DNA of 64,000 nucleotides, taken from assembly GCF_000155775.1 (NCBI RefSeq), contig NZ_DS989812.1:117727-181726 (forward strand). Direction: 5' to 3'. The stretch is from Glaciecola sp. HTCC2999. Its GTDB lineage: Bacteria; Pseudomonadota; Gammaproteobacteria; Enterobacterales; Alteromonadaceae. Below, piece by piece: positions 38,177 to 47,126 of the stretch (position 1 is the stretch's first letter; the number at the start of each line of letters is the position of its first letter). The notes under the pieces are model-generated. The model had not been told where the DNA came from. It ran no database searches and saw only the letters and a list, made by a program, of their open reading frames with translations. The position numbers and the translations under genes were made by a program.

Positions 38177-39334
38177 TTATAACCTCACTTCCAATGCCCC
38201 TGAGATTTGATCGATGATCACTTGGGGGCGGTTAAGGATATCCATCCCTAATAGCCCATCAAAACCAGATAATCGGTCGACAGGCAGCACTAATACGTCG
38301 ACTTGGTCAAGTTGCCAACCGCCAAGCGTTACCTGCTTCATGTTATATAAGCGTGCTTGGGTTTGACCACTGGCAGTATTAATTAATATACGTCCTAAAA
38401 ATTGTCGTTGTTCAGGCGCTAAACGTTCAAATGCTTCACCGGATATAGCTGTTGTTGACGCGCCGGTATCAACTAACAGTTCAAATGTAGTGGACCCAAT
38501 ATTCAAAGGTGCATACCACTGATTACGCTTATTTTTTAACGGGATAATCATGTCTGCAGGTTCATCAATACGACTTGGTTGTTCGGTGAATTTATCTGTA
38601 GCAGCTAGGTTACGCTGTGTTTGGTTATCACCAGGGACGTTGAATTTGCCTTCCCAGAGTCGTCTGGTTTGGATCATGATGGGATGTTGGTCGGGGAGAC
38701 TTGCCAACGTATTTTCCATGGCATCGGGTAAATTTAACATGGCGTACGATAACGCTAGCGGTTCTATGTATTGGATCGCAGTAGGAGCAAATTGAATCAA
38801 AGGTTCAACAAACGTCGCTAGTGCCGTCCAATCTTGATTATCGCGCAACGCATCAATAATAGGATTGGCATGATGATTAATAAAATCTTGAATCAAGCTA
38901 ATGGCATTGTCATCTATTTGGTGACTCATCAGCGCATAGAGATATTCTAATCCTTTAGCACTGGTTTGAGTGTGAATGATGACACGCCCCTCCAGCATCT
39001 GAGCACCAAAATGTGTAGGGTGTTGATACAAAAACTCATTTAATAATGGTGCCAATGTCGTCCACTGGCCTAAATTGGCAAGTGACTCGAGCTGCATAAA
39101 CTGACTATCAACATTCACAGAGGGATCCAGGCTGGTCATTATGCTTTGGTTCGAGTTAGAGAAATTGGCGTCGGATGAAGCAGCTAGTCTCGTTGAACTC
39201 AGTGTATTTTGCTTAACGGGTGTGTGAACACCTTGAACCGTTAATGTGTCATGGTGATCAATACTGAGCGTAAAGTATAAAGCAACAAATAAAAGTACAT
39301 TGATCGCTAGGGATAATAGCAGAGCAATTTTCAT
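38177..39334 (-). CDS. Membrane-anchored retropepsin-like aspartic protease
   Basis: 385 aa: N-terminal transmembrane helix (about residues 3-22), a helical repeat-like middle, and a C-terminal retropepsin fold with the catalytic motif LLVDTGASTT and a LLGMDILNR flap-end motif. It is a single-lobe enzyme and would act as a dimer, probably facing the periplasm. Substrate unknown. Its ATG overlaps the upstream thioesterase stop by 4 nt. Confidence 0.85.
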   Translation of the reverse strand: MKIALLLSLAINVLLFVALYFTLSIDHHDTLTVQGVHTPVKQNTLSSTRLAASSDANFSNSNQSIMTSLDPSVNVDSQFMQLESLANLGQWTTLAPLLNEFLYQHPTHFGAQMLEGRVIIHTQTSAKGLEYLYALMSHQIDDNAISLIQDFINHHANPIIDALRDNQDWTALATFVEPLIQFAPTAIQYIEPLALSYAMLNLPDAMENTLASLPDQHPIMIQTRRLWEGKFNVPGDNQTQRNLAATDKFTEQPSRIDEPADMIIPLKNKRNQWYAPLNIGSTTFELLVDTGASTTAISGEAFERLAPEQRQFLGRILINTASGQTQARLYNMKQVTLGGWQLDQVDVLVLPVDRLSGFDGLLGMDILNRPQVIIDQISGALEVRL

Positions 39335-39774
39335 ACGTGGTCCTTAACTTGACGGTATGCTTTAGAATAAGCTTCCGTAAACACCGGAGGCATTCGTTTT
39401 ATTTTTCCGGTGGATAATGCAATACAAATAAATTGTGTTTGTGCACTAAACACGCACTGACCTGTATTGAGATTGACCATTTCAAAACGTCGATGTAAAG
39501 AGGCTTTGCCGTCACATAATGTGATCCATGTGGCACAAGTGACGGTGTCGTCAAGGTGTAATGGAAGATGGTATTCTAAATGGTGAGTGCGAATAGCCAT
39601 GCCTCTATCTAAGGCTTTATATTGTTCAATACTCAAACCTAGGCTATTAGAGTGAAGCCATGCCACCGTTTCAATTTGTTTTACATAAGCGACATTATTA
39701 ACATGTCCATAATGATCAATGAGTGCAGGAGTAATATGCCAAGAGCAGGTAAATGGCGCGGGTAAACTGAACAT
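39331..39774 (-). CDS. Acyl-CoA thioesterase, 4HBT hotdog family
   Basis: 147-aa single hotdog protein. The active-site segment DHYGHVNNVAYVKQIE has the Asp/His-x-N-N pattern of 4HBT/YbgC-like enzymes. It hydrolyses acyl-CoA; chain length is unknown. ATG 39774 has AGGT 6 nt upstream; the preceding GTG is too close. It is coupled by ATGA to the aspartic protease. Confidence 0.85.
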   Translation of the reverse strand: MFSLPAPFTCSWHITPALIDHYGHVNNVAYVKQIETVAWLHSNSLGLSIEQYKALDRGMAIRTHHLEYHLPLHLDDTVTCATWITLCDGKASLHRRFEMVNLNTGQCVFSAQTQFICIALSTGKIKRMPPVFTEAYSKAYRQVKDHV

Positions 39775-39887
39775 CACAACACCTAAAAAATAGAAAACAC
39801 CATAATATTACATGAAAAGATAAATTATTATAAAATTTTATGGCTGGTTTTAAATAAGTGATATACACTTTAATTTAAGGGACTTTT

Positions 39888-40475
39888 TTGTATGGGGATA
39901 GGGTTATTCACGACGTAGATAGATTGATAGAATTGTTTGATGACACTTTTTTTGACAAGTACAACACTCGTCTTATAAAAGGTGGCGAAGAGCCTATTTA
40001 CTTACCTGCCGATGCCGAAAACGCATTTCATCAAATTGTATTTCGCAGTGATTATTTTTCTAGTGCCTTGCATGAAATTGCACACTGGTGCATTGCTGGT
40101 GCTGAGCGTCGTCTTAAAAAAGATTATGGATATTGGTACGCGCCAGATGATCGTGACAGACCGACCCAAAAAGAATTCTACAAAGTCGAAGAGTTACCCC
40201 AAGCAATAGAGTGGGGCTTTTGTTTAGCATGTGGTATTAAATTTAATATCAGTATGGATAATTTAAATGGCGATAAAACAGATGAGTTAGCATTTACCTC
40301 GAATGTTGCTTACCGATTATCAAAATTATTAAGTTTTGGTTTCCCTCCTCGCGCAGAATATTTTATCGATGTGTTACGGAAAGAGTATTTTCCCAAAAAA
40401 GTGTTTACACCAAAATCTCGCGCTCAATTGTCTTTTGAGACCACAAATAGTAAATTAAGAAATTCTCGAATTTAG
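39888..40475 (+). CDS. epmC: Elongation factor P hydroxylase EpmC (YfcM)
   Basis: Hydroxylates the lysylated lysine of EF-P. The family core is clear: NTRLIKGGEEPIYLPADAE and the metal-binding ALHEIAHWCIAGAERR, then GYWYAPDDRD. The frame has no early ATG. TTG 39888 has AAGGGA 5 nt upstream and is the best start, giving 195 aa (E. coli 182); the ATG at 39892 is out of frame. EF-P, EpmA and EpmB are not in this window. Synteny with yfcL and mnmC matches E. coli. Confidence 0.93.
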   Translation: MYGDRVIHDVDRLIELFDDTFFDKYNTRLIKGGEEPIYLPADAENAFHQIVFRSDYFSSALHEIAHWCIAGAERRLKKDYGYWYAPDDRDRPTQKEFYKVEELPQAIEWGFCLACGIKFNISMDNLNGDKTDELAFTSNVAYRLSKLLSFGFPPRAEYFIDVLRKEYFPKKVFTPKSRAQLSFETTNSKLRNSRI

Positions 40476-40504
40476 AATGATTTAGTCCACTTAAAGCACG
40501 CATA

Positions 40505-41683
40505 ATGTCAATTGAATCCTCAACTGCTGAACGCCAACAACGTACTTTTGTGCTTGGGTTGGTAATAAATCCGTATGCCGGTATTGGTGGCGCACTTGCA
40601 TTAAAAGGCAGTGATGGCGCAGATATTCGTGCTCAAGCCCTGGCTCAAGGGGCAATCCCTCAAGCGAATAACAAAACGACAGTGGCATTAAGTCAATTAA
40701 TTGACTACCAAGCTGATATTCTAATCAAAACGGCATCAGGACAAATGGGGGCTCAATGTGCAGAGTCATTGGGTTTTGATACTCAAGTGTGTTACACCCA
40801 CCCCAATACCCAAACCGAAGCGAGTGATACCCAAGCCGCTGTAGATATATTTGTTGAACAAGGTGTTGATTGTATTTTATTTGCAGGTGGTGATGGTACC
40901 GCTCGTAATATTTGCGCACAAGTGCCGCACCATATTCCTGTATTGGGGATCCCCGCGGGATGTAAAATTCACTCAGGTGTTTATGCCATCACTCCTAGTG
41001 CTGCAGGCTGTGTGATTGCTGATATGGTGTTAGGGAAATTGGTGACAGTGCAAAGTGCTGAAGTACGAGACATTGATGAATCGGCCTTTCGCGAAGGCAA
41101 AGTCATTGCTAAACACTTTGGCGAACTCACGGTACCCGCCCAACTGCAATACGTGCAATCAGTTAAAATGGGGGGTAAAGAATCGGATGAATTAGTATTG
41201 GCAGATTTAGCAGCATATATTCAAGAGTTACGCGACGATGAAGATGACTGCTCGTGGATCATGGGATCGGGTTCAACCATCGATTTTATGATGGACGAGT
41301 GGGGGATCGACAATACGCTTCTAGGCGTGGACGTGATCACTGCTAGTGGTGAGGTGTTAGCGGATATAACAGCGTCTGAGTTATTAGAACATGTACAGAC
41401 CCACCGAGCAAAATTAGTGATCACCTTAATTGGGGGACAAGGGCATATTCTTGGCCGTGGTAATCAGCAGTTATCCCCTGAGGTGATACGAACGATTGGT
41501 CGAGAAAATATTCTCATTGTTGCCACCAAAACTAAGCTTCAACACCTTGAAGGGCGACCATTAATCTGCGATACATCCGATCCCGAATTGGATACTCAAT
41601 TGCATGGCTACATGGAAGTTATCACAGGTTATAATGATAAAGTGCTGTACCCTGTCGGCGTCGAATACAGGTCAAAGGGGTAA
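40505..41683 (+). CDS. ATP-NAD kinase family protein (AcoX-like)
   Basis: 392 aa. N-terminal NAD-kinase fold (LVINPYAGIGGALALKGSD, then FAGGDGTARNI as the GGDG motif) and a C-terminal extension with IGGQGHILGRGNQQLSP. This group is distinct from the housekeeping NadK and its substrate is not settled. It is encoded between epmC and yfcL. Confidence 0.87.
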   Translation: MSIESSTAERQQRTFVLGLVINPYAGIGGALALKGSDGADIRAQALAQGAIPQANNKTTVALSQLIDYQADILIKTASGQMGAQCAESLGFDTQVCYTHPNTQTEASDTQAAVDIFVEQGVDCILFAGGDGTARNICAQVPHHIPVLGIPAGCKIHSGVYAITPSAAGCVIADMVLGKLVTVQSAEVRDIDESAFREGKVIAKHFGELTVPAQLQYVQSVKMGGKESDELVLADLAAYIQELRDDEDDCSWIMGSGSTIDFMMDEWGIDNTLLGVDVITASGEVLADITASELLEHVQTHRAKLVITLIGGQGHILGRGNQQLSPEVIRTIGRENILIVATKTKLQHLEGRPLICDTSDPELDTQLHGYMEVITGYNDKVLYPVGVEYRSKG

Positions 41684-41692
41684 ATATTCAAC

Positions 41693-41959
41693 ATGAGTCA
41701 ATTTTGGGATAAGGTCGATACGATTGAAGCACAACTCGATATGATTGTTGATAGTGGTACCGACGATGAGCTGTTTATTGCCAGTTATTTTCATGGTCAT
41801 TTTTCACTAGCGGTGAGTCAAGTACCTGATGATGTTGATGATAAGATGGTTTTCCTGCGTCAAACCTTAATCGCTAATTTAAACGATGCTTTTGTCAATC
41901 GTGAATTAGAGGATATTGATCAACAGAAAATATGGACACTGCTTGAACGTCTCTTTTAA
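41693..41959 (+). CDS. yfcL: YfcL family protein
   Basis: 88-aa acidic protein resembling E. coli YfcL in length and in the central DDELFIASYFHGHFSLAV segment. Function unknown. It follows the kinase-like gene by 9 bp and its stop overlaps the convergent mnmC stop by 4 bp. Confidence 0.85.
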   Translation: MSQFWDKVDTIEAQLDMIVDSGTDDELFIASYFHGHFSLAVSQVPDDVDDKMVFLRQTLIANLNDAFVNRELEDIDQQKIWTLLERLF

Positions 41960-44016
41960 GCACCCTGACTATCGTTTTGGGGCATGAATCGCGCCAAATA
42001 GTCTTGCCTTCGTACACCATCACGAATTAAAAAACGGTTTGGGCATAATGCCTCTGATATTGTACGACTGACGGGTAAAGGATGTCCGAGCAATTGCGAG
42101 ACGAGGAGTTCAGCCATTAACGGTGCTGTAGTTAATCCGCGTGAACCCAAGCCGGTTAAAATATATTGTTGTGGGATATTTTGGGCATCAGGGTAAGTAT
42201 ATGCCGGTTTCGCTTGGTATAAATGTGCATAGTCATTGAGTTGTTGTGGGATATCCGGTACCGCACCGACTAGCGGTAAATGATCCGGCGTCGAACAACG
42301 TACCGCAGCGCGTCCTTTGGTAGGCAATGTCATTGCATGGATCCATGGACACTCGACTAAGCTTTGTTGGTGCATTGCTAAATTCTGTTCTGATTCACTA
42401 GCCCGATAATCACAGCTTGTATCTTCTTTGACATAAGTTGAGCCCATCGCATGATAACCATTAATTGCCGGAGTGAAATATCCTTTATGGCATAACACGG
42501 TATTTAACGGTGTGCTTTGAACTGTCGCGCTGGCACTTTCGACTTGGCCACGTACTACTCGGTATGGCAGCGGGGGGATCGGCAAATTAGGTGAAGATGC
42601 GCCGGTTGCATAAATGACAGCATGCTCAGGTGATTGCGTGAGTGTATCGATTTGCTCAGGCGTCAATGTAGTTCGAGTCTCGATTTGACATAAGCCAGTT
42701 TGAGTCGACAGTTGCAATAATGCCTTGACCAACTGAGGCGGGCTGATCCAACCCCCATCTGGAATAAATAACCCTGTATAAGGCATGGCGACGCCGGCAA
42801 TAGTTTCGGCTTCTTCGATAGATACGCCTTTGATTAGTGCATCCGGCCAAGTTTGTCCATCCTGCAAAGCATGTTGACGCGTCTTGACTTTATCATTGAA
42901 CCCCACCAGTAATACGCCACACCAATCATGTTCAAAATTGGCACCCTGGGCAATAAGCTTGTCATAAAAACGTTTAGCATGCACAAAGCTACTAGCATGA
43001 ACTTGACTGGCATAACTAGCTTGAGCGTTGAGTTGTGGATAGAACCCGCCCAGATCATTACCTGATGCCCCTTGCGCAACATCAGAATCAGCGCAATACA
43101 CATTGACTTTGATACCTTGCTGAGTCAACAAATACGCTAAACAGCCCGTGGCGATGCCTCCCCCTAAAATACTTACCTGCGTGATTGGTGTCTGTGAGGT
43201 TTGTTGAGCCGAGCGTTGATAGTAAGGAACAGTATGCGTTTGTACGATATGTTCTCTTGATGCAAGCTCGGTGAGTCTTGCGCTGAGCATTTCCCGTTTT
43301 TTGCCAAAACCTTTGGCTTTTTTCGTGGTAAACCCGGCGGCATTGAGTGCACGACGAACAAATCCTGCGGCAGTAAAAGTAGCAATGGTGCCAGCTGGTT
43401 TGGTCAACCGCGCAAGTTGCGCAAATAACGCATCATTCCACATGTCAGGGTTTTTACTTGGCGCAAAGCCATCAAGATACCAGGCGTCGATTAAACCTGA
43501 GTCATGCTTTTCATTTGGTGGTACATGCCATTGAGGTAAAATGTCATGAATATCACCTAGCCATAAATCCAGAGTGATATGATCATTAAGAATACTCATC
43601 CTATGACAGCCAGCTAGTGGCATTGGGTATTGTGGTAATAGCTCGTCGATAAAGGGGGCTAAATGCGGATAAACGGCTAATGCCTTGATAATATCTGCAG
43701 GGGTAACCGGAAACTTTTCGGTCGATAAGTAATATAAACGTGGCAGTGTATAGCCCTCATCTAGCATACGCTGATAATGATGACACGTTTGAAAGAAATT
43801 TAAGCCCGTCCCAAAACCAGTTTCACCAATGACAAACGGCATATTGGGATAAGATTGTGTAAATTCTGACCAGCGAGTTAATAACTGACTTTGCTCGATA
43901 AACACATAATCGGTTTCTTCACAGCCACGCGCATCGCAAAAGTACACATCCGTAAATGTATCTGCGACAGGCGTGCCTGACTCATTAAAACTGATTTGTG
44001 CGTGGCTTAACTTCAC
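41956..44016 (-). CDS. mnmC: Bifunctional tRNA mnm5s2U methyltransferase/oxidase
   Basis: Last two steps of mnm5s2U34 in tRNA. The N-terminal SAM methyltransferase (VIGETGFGTGLNF, then DAWYLDGFAPSKNPDMW) is fused to a C-terminal FAD oxidase (SILGGGIATGCLAYLL, GLGSRGLTTAPL). Length 686 aa (E. coli 668). Divergent from fabB, which E. coli also has as a neighbour. Confidence 0.96.
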   Translation of the reverse strand: MKLSHAQISFNESGTPVADTFTDVYFCDARGCEETDYVFIEQSQLLTRWSEFTQSYPNMPFVIGETGFGTGLNFFQTCHHYQRMLDEGYTLPRLYYLSTEKFPVTPADIIKALAVYPHLAPFIDELLPQYPMPLAGCHRMSILNDHITLDLWLGDIHDILPQWHVPPNEKHDSGLIDAWYLDGFAPSKNPDMWNDALFAQLARLTKPAGTIATFTAAGFVRRALNAAGFTTKKAKGFGKKREMLSARLTELASREHIVQTHTVPYYQRSAQQTSQTPITQVSILGGGIATGCLAYLLTQQGIKVNVYCADSDVAQGASGNDLGGFYPQLNAQASYASQVHASSFVHAKRFYDKLIAQGANFEHDWCGVLLVGFNDKVKTRQHALQDGQTWPDALIKGVSIEEAETIAGVAMPYTGLFIPDGGWISPPQLVKALLQLSTQTGLCQIETRTTLTPEQIDTLTQSPEHAVIYATGASSPNLPIPPLPYRVVRGQVESASATVQSTPLNTVLCHKGYFTPAINGYHAMGSTYVKEDTSCDYRASESEQNLAMHQQSLVECPWIHAMTLPTKGRAAVRCSTPDHLPLVGAVPDIPQQLNDYAHLYQAKPAYTYPDAQNIPQQYILTGLGSRGLTTAPLMAELLVSQLLGHPLPVSRTISEALCPNRFLIRDGVRRQDYLARFMPQNDSQGA

Positions 44017-44049
44017 ATTGACTCATTAAATAAATATACTCAAGGCACT

Positions 44050-44089
44050 ATAATATCAGACCAGTTAATTTTATAAACTAACGTACAAT
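44050..44089 (+). promoter_or_regulatory. fabB promoter with FadR-like activator site
   Basis: A 17-bp site at 44050-44066 with a perfect right half (GACCAGTT) and a weaker left half of the FadR consensus, then TACAAT at 44084-44089. No good -35 is present, and the site centre is near -38, the place where FadR activates fabA in E. coli. This predicts FadR activation of fabB. Confidence 0.55.
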
Positions 44090-44130
44090 CATCGCTGATA
44101 AATACGACACACAAAACCCCAAGGAATATC

Positions 44131-45345
44131 ATGAGAAGAGCAGTCATCACCGGATTAGGCATTGTATCAAGCATCGGCAACAATAAAGCGGAAGTCACCG
44201 AATCATTACGCGCAGGGAAATCAGGTATTACTTATTCTGAACAATTTGCCGAAAAAGGCTTACGTAGCCATGTTTGGGGTAAAGTGGACATTGATTTAAG
44301 TGAACATATTGACCGAAAACAGCTTCGTTTTATGGGCGATGCTGCGTCTTATGCGTTTATTGCGATGCAACAAGCCGTTGCAGATTCTGGTTTAACTGAA
44401 GATCAAATATCTAACATTCGTACGGGTATTATTGCCGGTTCTGGTGGCGCATCATCTGAACACCAAGTCGATTCTGCTGATATTTTACGTAATAAAGGTG
44501 TTCGCCGTGTTGGACCTTACATGGTGACTCGTTGTATGGGGAGTACCGTATCTGCTTGCTTGGCGACGCCATTCAAAATTAAAGGGGTCAATTATTCGAT
44601 TTCCTCAGCATGTGCTACTTCTGCTCACTGTATTGGTAATGCACTTGAAATGATCCAATTAAATAAGCAAGACATCGTCTTTGCCGGTGGCGGTGAAGAA
44701 TTACACTGGGCCCTATCAGGTCAATTTGATGCCATGGGAGCCTTATCTTCACAATATAATGATACACCTGATAAAGCTTCGCGTACCTATGATGCTAATC
44801 GTGATGGTTTTGTGAGCTCTGGTGGCGGCGGTATGGTCGTGGTAGAAGAGCTAGAACACGCTTTAGCTCGTGGTGCACATATTTATGCTGAGATTGTCGG
44901 TTACGGTGCCACTTCTGATGGTTACGATATGGTTGCTCCATCGGGTGAAGGCGCGGTTCGTTGTATGCAAATGGCGATGCAAAACGTGGACACTGATATT
45001 GATTACTTAAATACGCACGGGACATCTACTCCAGTGGGAGACGTTCAAGAGCTGAAAGCGATTCAAGAAGTCTTTGGTGAGAAATCGCCAGCCATCAGTG
45101 CAACCAAAGCGATGACGGGACATGCTTTGGGAGCGGCGGGTGTTAACGAAGCGATCTACAGTATCCTGATGATGGAAAATGATTTTATTGCGCCATCGAT
45201 CAATGTTGAAACATTAGATGAAGCTGCTGCTGGGCTAGATATTGTGACAGAAACTCGTGAGCAAACGATTAATACAATCATGTCGAATAGCTTTGGCTTT
45301 GGTGGGACTAATGCAACGTTAGTTATGCGCCGTTATAACGATTAA
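44131..45345 (+). CDS. fabB: 3-oxoacyl-ACP synthase I
   Basis: Elongating condensing enzyme needed for unsaturated fatty acids. Catalytic Cys in [12 protein letters not shown], His in [11 protein letters not shown] and [10 protein letters not shown]. The start [18 protein letters not shown] and 404 aa match E. coli FabB. A FadR-like site lies 65 bp upstream. Confidence 0.97.
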   Translation: MRRAVITGLGIVSSIGNNKAEVTESLRAGKSGITYSEQFAEKGLRSHVWGKVDIDLSEHIDRKQLRFMGDAASYAFIAMQQAVADSGLTEDQISNIRTGIIAGSGGASSEHQVDSADILRNKGVRRVGPYMVTRCMGSTVSACLATPFKIKGVNYSISSACATSAHCIGNALEMIQLNKQDIVFAGGGEELHWALSGQFDAMGALSSQYNDTPDKASRTYDANRDGFVSSGGGGMVVVEELEHALARGAHIYAEIVGYGATSDGYDMVAPSGEGAVRCMQMAMQNVDTDIDYLNTHGTSTPVGDVQELKAIQEVFGEKSPAISATKAMTGHALGAAGVNEAIYSILMMENDFIAPSINVETLDEAAAGLDIVTETREQTINTIMSNSFGFGGTNATLVMRRYND

Positions 45346-45372
45346 TAATGATCTGGGGTGTGGTGTTTTGGG

Positions 45373-45407
45373 CGTATTTATTTTAGATTAAGGTAAATAC
45401 GTATAAT
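45373..45407 (+). promoter_or_regulatory. Promoter with inverted repeat before the aldolase gene
   Basis: Perfect arms CGTATTTA (45373-45380) and TAAATACG (45394-45401) with a 13-nt spacer, directly before TATAAT (45402-45407). The repeat covers the -35 to -10 region, so a repressor site is likely. Confidence 0.5.
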
Positions 45408-45426
45408 AAATGCAAGGACACACCCT

Positions 45427-46182
45427 ATGACTCAATCTGTTAAAGATATCGTATCTCCAGAAGAATGGGCGATTCGCGTCGACCTAGCGGCTTGTTATCG
45501 AATGGTCGCTCATTATGGTTGGGACGATCTTATCTTTACTCATATATCCGCTCGTGTGCCAGGTCCTGAAGCACATTTTTTAATTAATCCTTATGGTATG
45601 TTATTTGAAGAGGTCACCGCTTCTAGTTTGGTGAAAGTGGATCTAGACGGAAACAAAGTCTTAGATAGCGATTTTGATATCAACCCTGCTGGTTTTAATA
45701 TTCATTCTGCAGTGCACGCAGCGCGTGAAGATGCGCATTGTGTATTACATCTACATACCAACGAAGGTGTGGCGGTGTCCATTTTAGAAGACGGGCTAGA
45801 AGCATTTTCACAAGCCTCGTTATTCCCGTTAAGCGGCTTGTCTTACCATGATTATGAAGGGGTTTCCCTTGATCCAGATGAAAAACAACGTTTAGTAGCA
45901 GATTTAGGCGACAATAACTTTTTTGTATTACGTAATCACGGGTTATTAACTTGTGCGAGCACCATCCCTGATGCCTTTTTGTTTATGTATATTATGCAGC
46001 GAGCTGCTGAAACGCAATTGCTTGCGCAAGGGACTGGGAAACCACTGATTAAAGTGCCAGACGCTATTTTAGCCGGGATACAGTCTATGGCCAAAGAAGT
46101 CCTTAAATCCTCAGGTGGACAAATGGCATGGCCAGGTATTTTACGTAAACTTGACCGTGATTATCCGGGGTTTCGTTCCTAA
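45427..46182 (+). CDS. Class II aldolase/adducin family protein
   Basis: 251 aa, class II aldolase fold. The zinc site is the HLHTNEG motif with a later LRNHGLLTC, and THISARVPG matches the substrate phosphate loop region. Family members are sugar-phosphate aldolases or decarboxylases, but many like this one have no proven reaction. It overlaps the next hydrolase gene by 1 nt (TAATG), so the two are coupled. Confidence 0.88.
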   Translation: MTQSVKDIVSPEEWAIRVDLAACYRMVAHYGWDDLIFTHISARVPGPEAHFLINPYGMLFEEVTASSLVKVDLDGNKVLDSDFDINPAGFNIHSAVHAAREDAHCVLHLHTNEGVAVSILEDGLEAFSQASLFPLSGLSYHDYEGVSLDPDEKQRLVADLGDNNFFVLRNHGLLTCASTIPDAFLFMYIMQRAAETQLLAQGTGKPLIKVPDAILAGIQSMAKEVLKSSGGQMAWPGILRKLDRDYPGFRS

Positions 46183-47102
46183 TGAGTACATTCATACTGA
46201 GCGAGTATCAAACGCGTGCTCAGTATATTGAATACCAAGACTGGCATGTGGGCTGTTTTAGCCCTTTTGATTTGTATTCAACTGTGGATAATGTTGACGT
46301 GTTAGCACGGCCGGTGGTTGTGTTTTTGCACGGTTTTCCTAGTGCCAGTAGTGACTGGAAAGCCCAATGGCATACACTTAAGGACACGCATTTTTGTATT
46401 GGCTTGGATTTTTTAGGTTTTGGTATATCAGATAAACCTTATCCTCATCAATACTCTCTCCATGAACAAGCAGACATTGTTGAGTTGTTATTTGCTCGTT
46501 TAATCGAGCGGGGGATCACTAAAATTCATCTTGTGGCTCATGATTATGGCGTATCAGTGGCCCAAGAATTACTCGCTCGGCAACAACAGCAACGACTAGC
46601 ACTTAACATCAGTTCTGTTGTATTCATGAATGGGGGCCTGTTTGCGGCCTTGCACAAACCGATTTGGACTCAAAAATTATTAAAATCACCGATTGGCGGG
46701 CTGCTAAGTAAATTCATGTCTAAGCGGACATTAGCCAGTAGTTTCAACCAAATATTTGGTCCTAAAACACCGCCACAGCCTGAATTAATTGATGAGTTAT
46801 GGCAGTTATTGAATGTACATCAAGGACGACGAGTGATCCCTCAGTTGCTCAGTTATATTGATGAGCGTTATGCCAATGCTACGCGCTGGCAAGACGCGCT
46901 GACACAAGCGAAGATCCCTTTGACATTGATTAACGGCGTGCATGATCCCATCTCAGGTCAACATATGCTGAATGAGTTTGAACGGTTATTACCTCAAACA
47001 CATAATACGCCATTAAATGTTGGTCATTATCCTCAAATAGAAGCGCCAGAAGCAGTGACTCAAGCTTTACGCGACTTTTGGGCTAAGCTATCATCTGAGT
47101 AA
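46182..47102 (+). CDS. Alpha/beta hydrolase with Asp nucleophile
   Basis: 306 aa, alpha/beta fold. HGFPSASSDW is the oxyanion region. The nucleophile elbow reads VAHDYGVSVAQ, with Asp rather than Ser, as in haloalkane dehalogenases and epoxide hydrolases. A C-terminal NVGHYPQIEAPEAV carries the likely catalytic His. It is coupled to the class II aldolase gene. The real substrate is unknown; dehalogenation or epoxide opening is possible. Confidence 0.83.
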   Translation: MSTFILSEYQTRAQYIEYQDWHVGCFSPFDLYSTVDNVDVLARPVVVFLHGFPSASSDWKAQWHTLKDTHFCIGLDFLGFGISDKPYPHQYSLHEQADIVELLFARLIERGITKIHLVAHDYGVSVAQELLARQQQQRLALNISSVVFMNGGLFAALHKPIWTQKLLKSPIGGLLSKFMSKRTLASSFNQIFGPKTPPQPELIDELWQLLNVHQGRRVIPQLLSYIDERYANATRWQDALTQAKIPLTLINGVHDPISGQHMLNEFERLLPQTHNTPLNVGHYPQIEAPEAVTQALRDFWAKLSSE

Positions 47103-47126
47103 TGTTTTTTAGTCCACAGGTGTATT

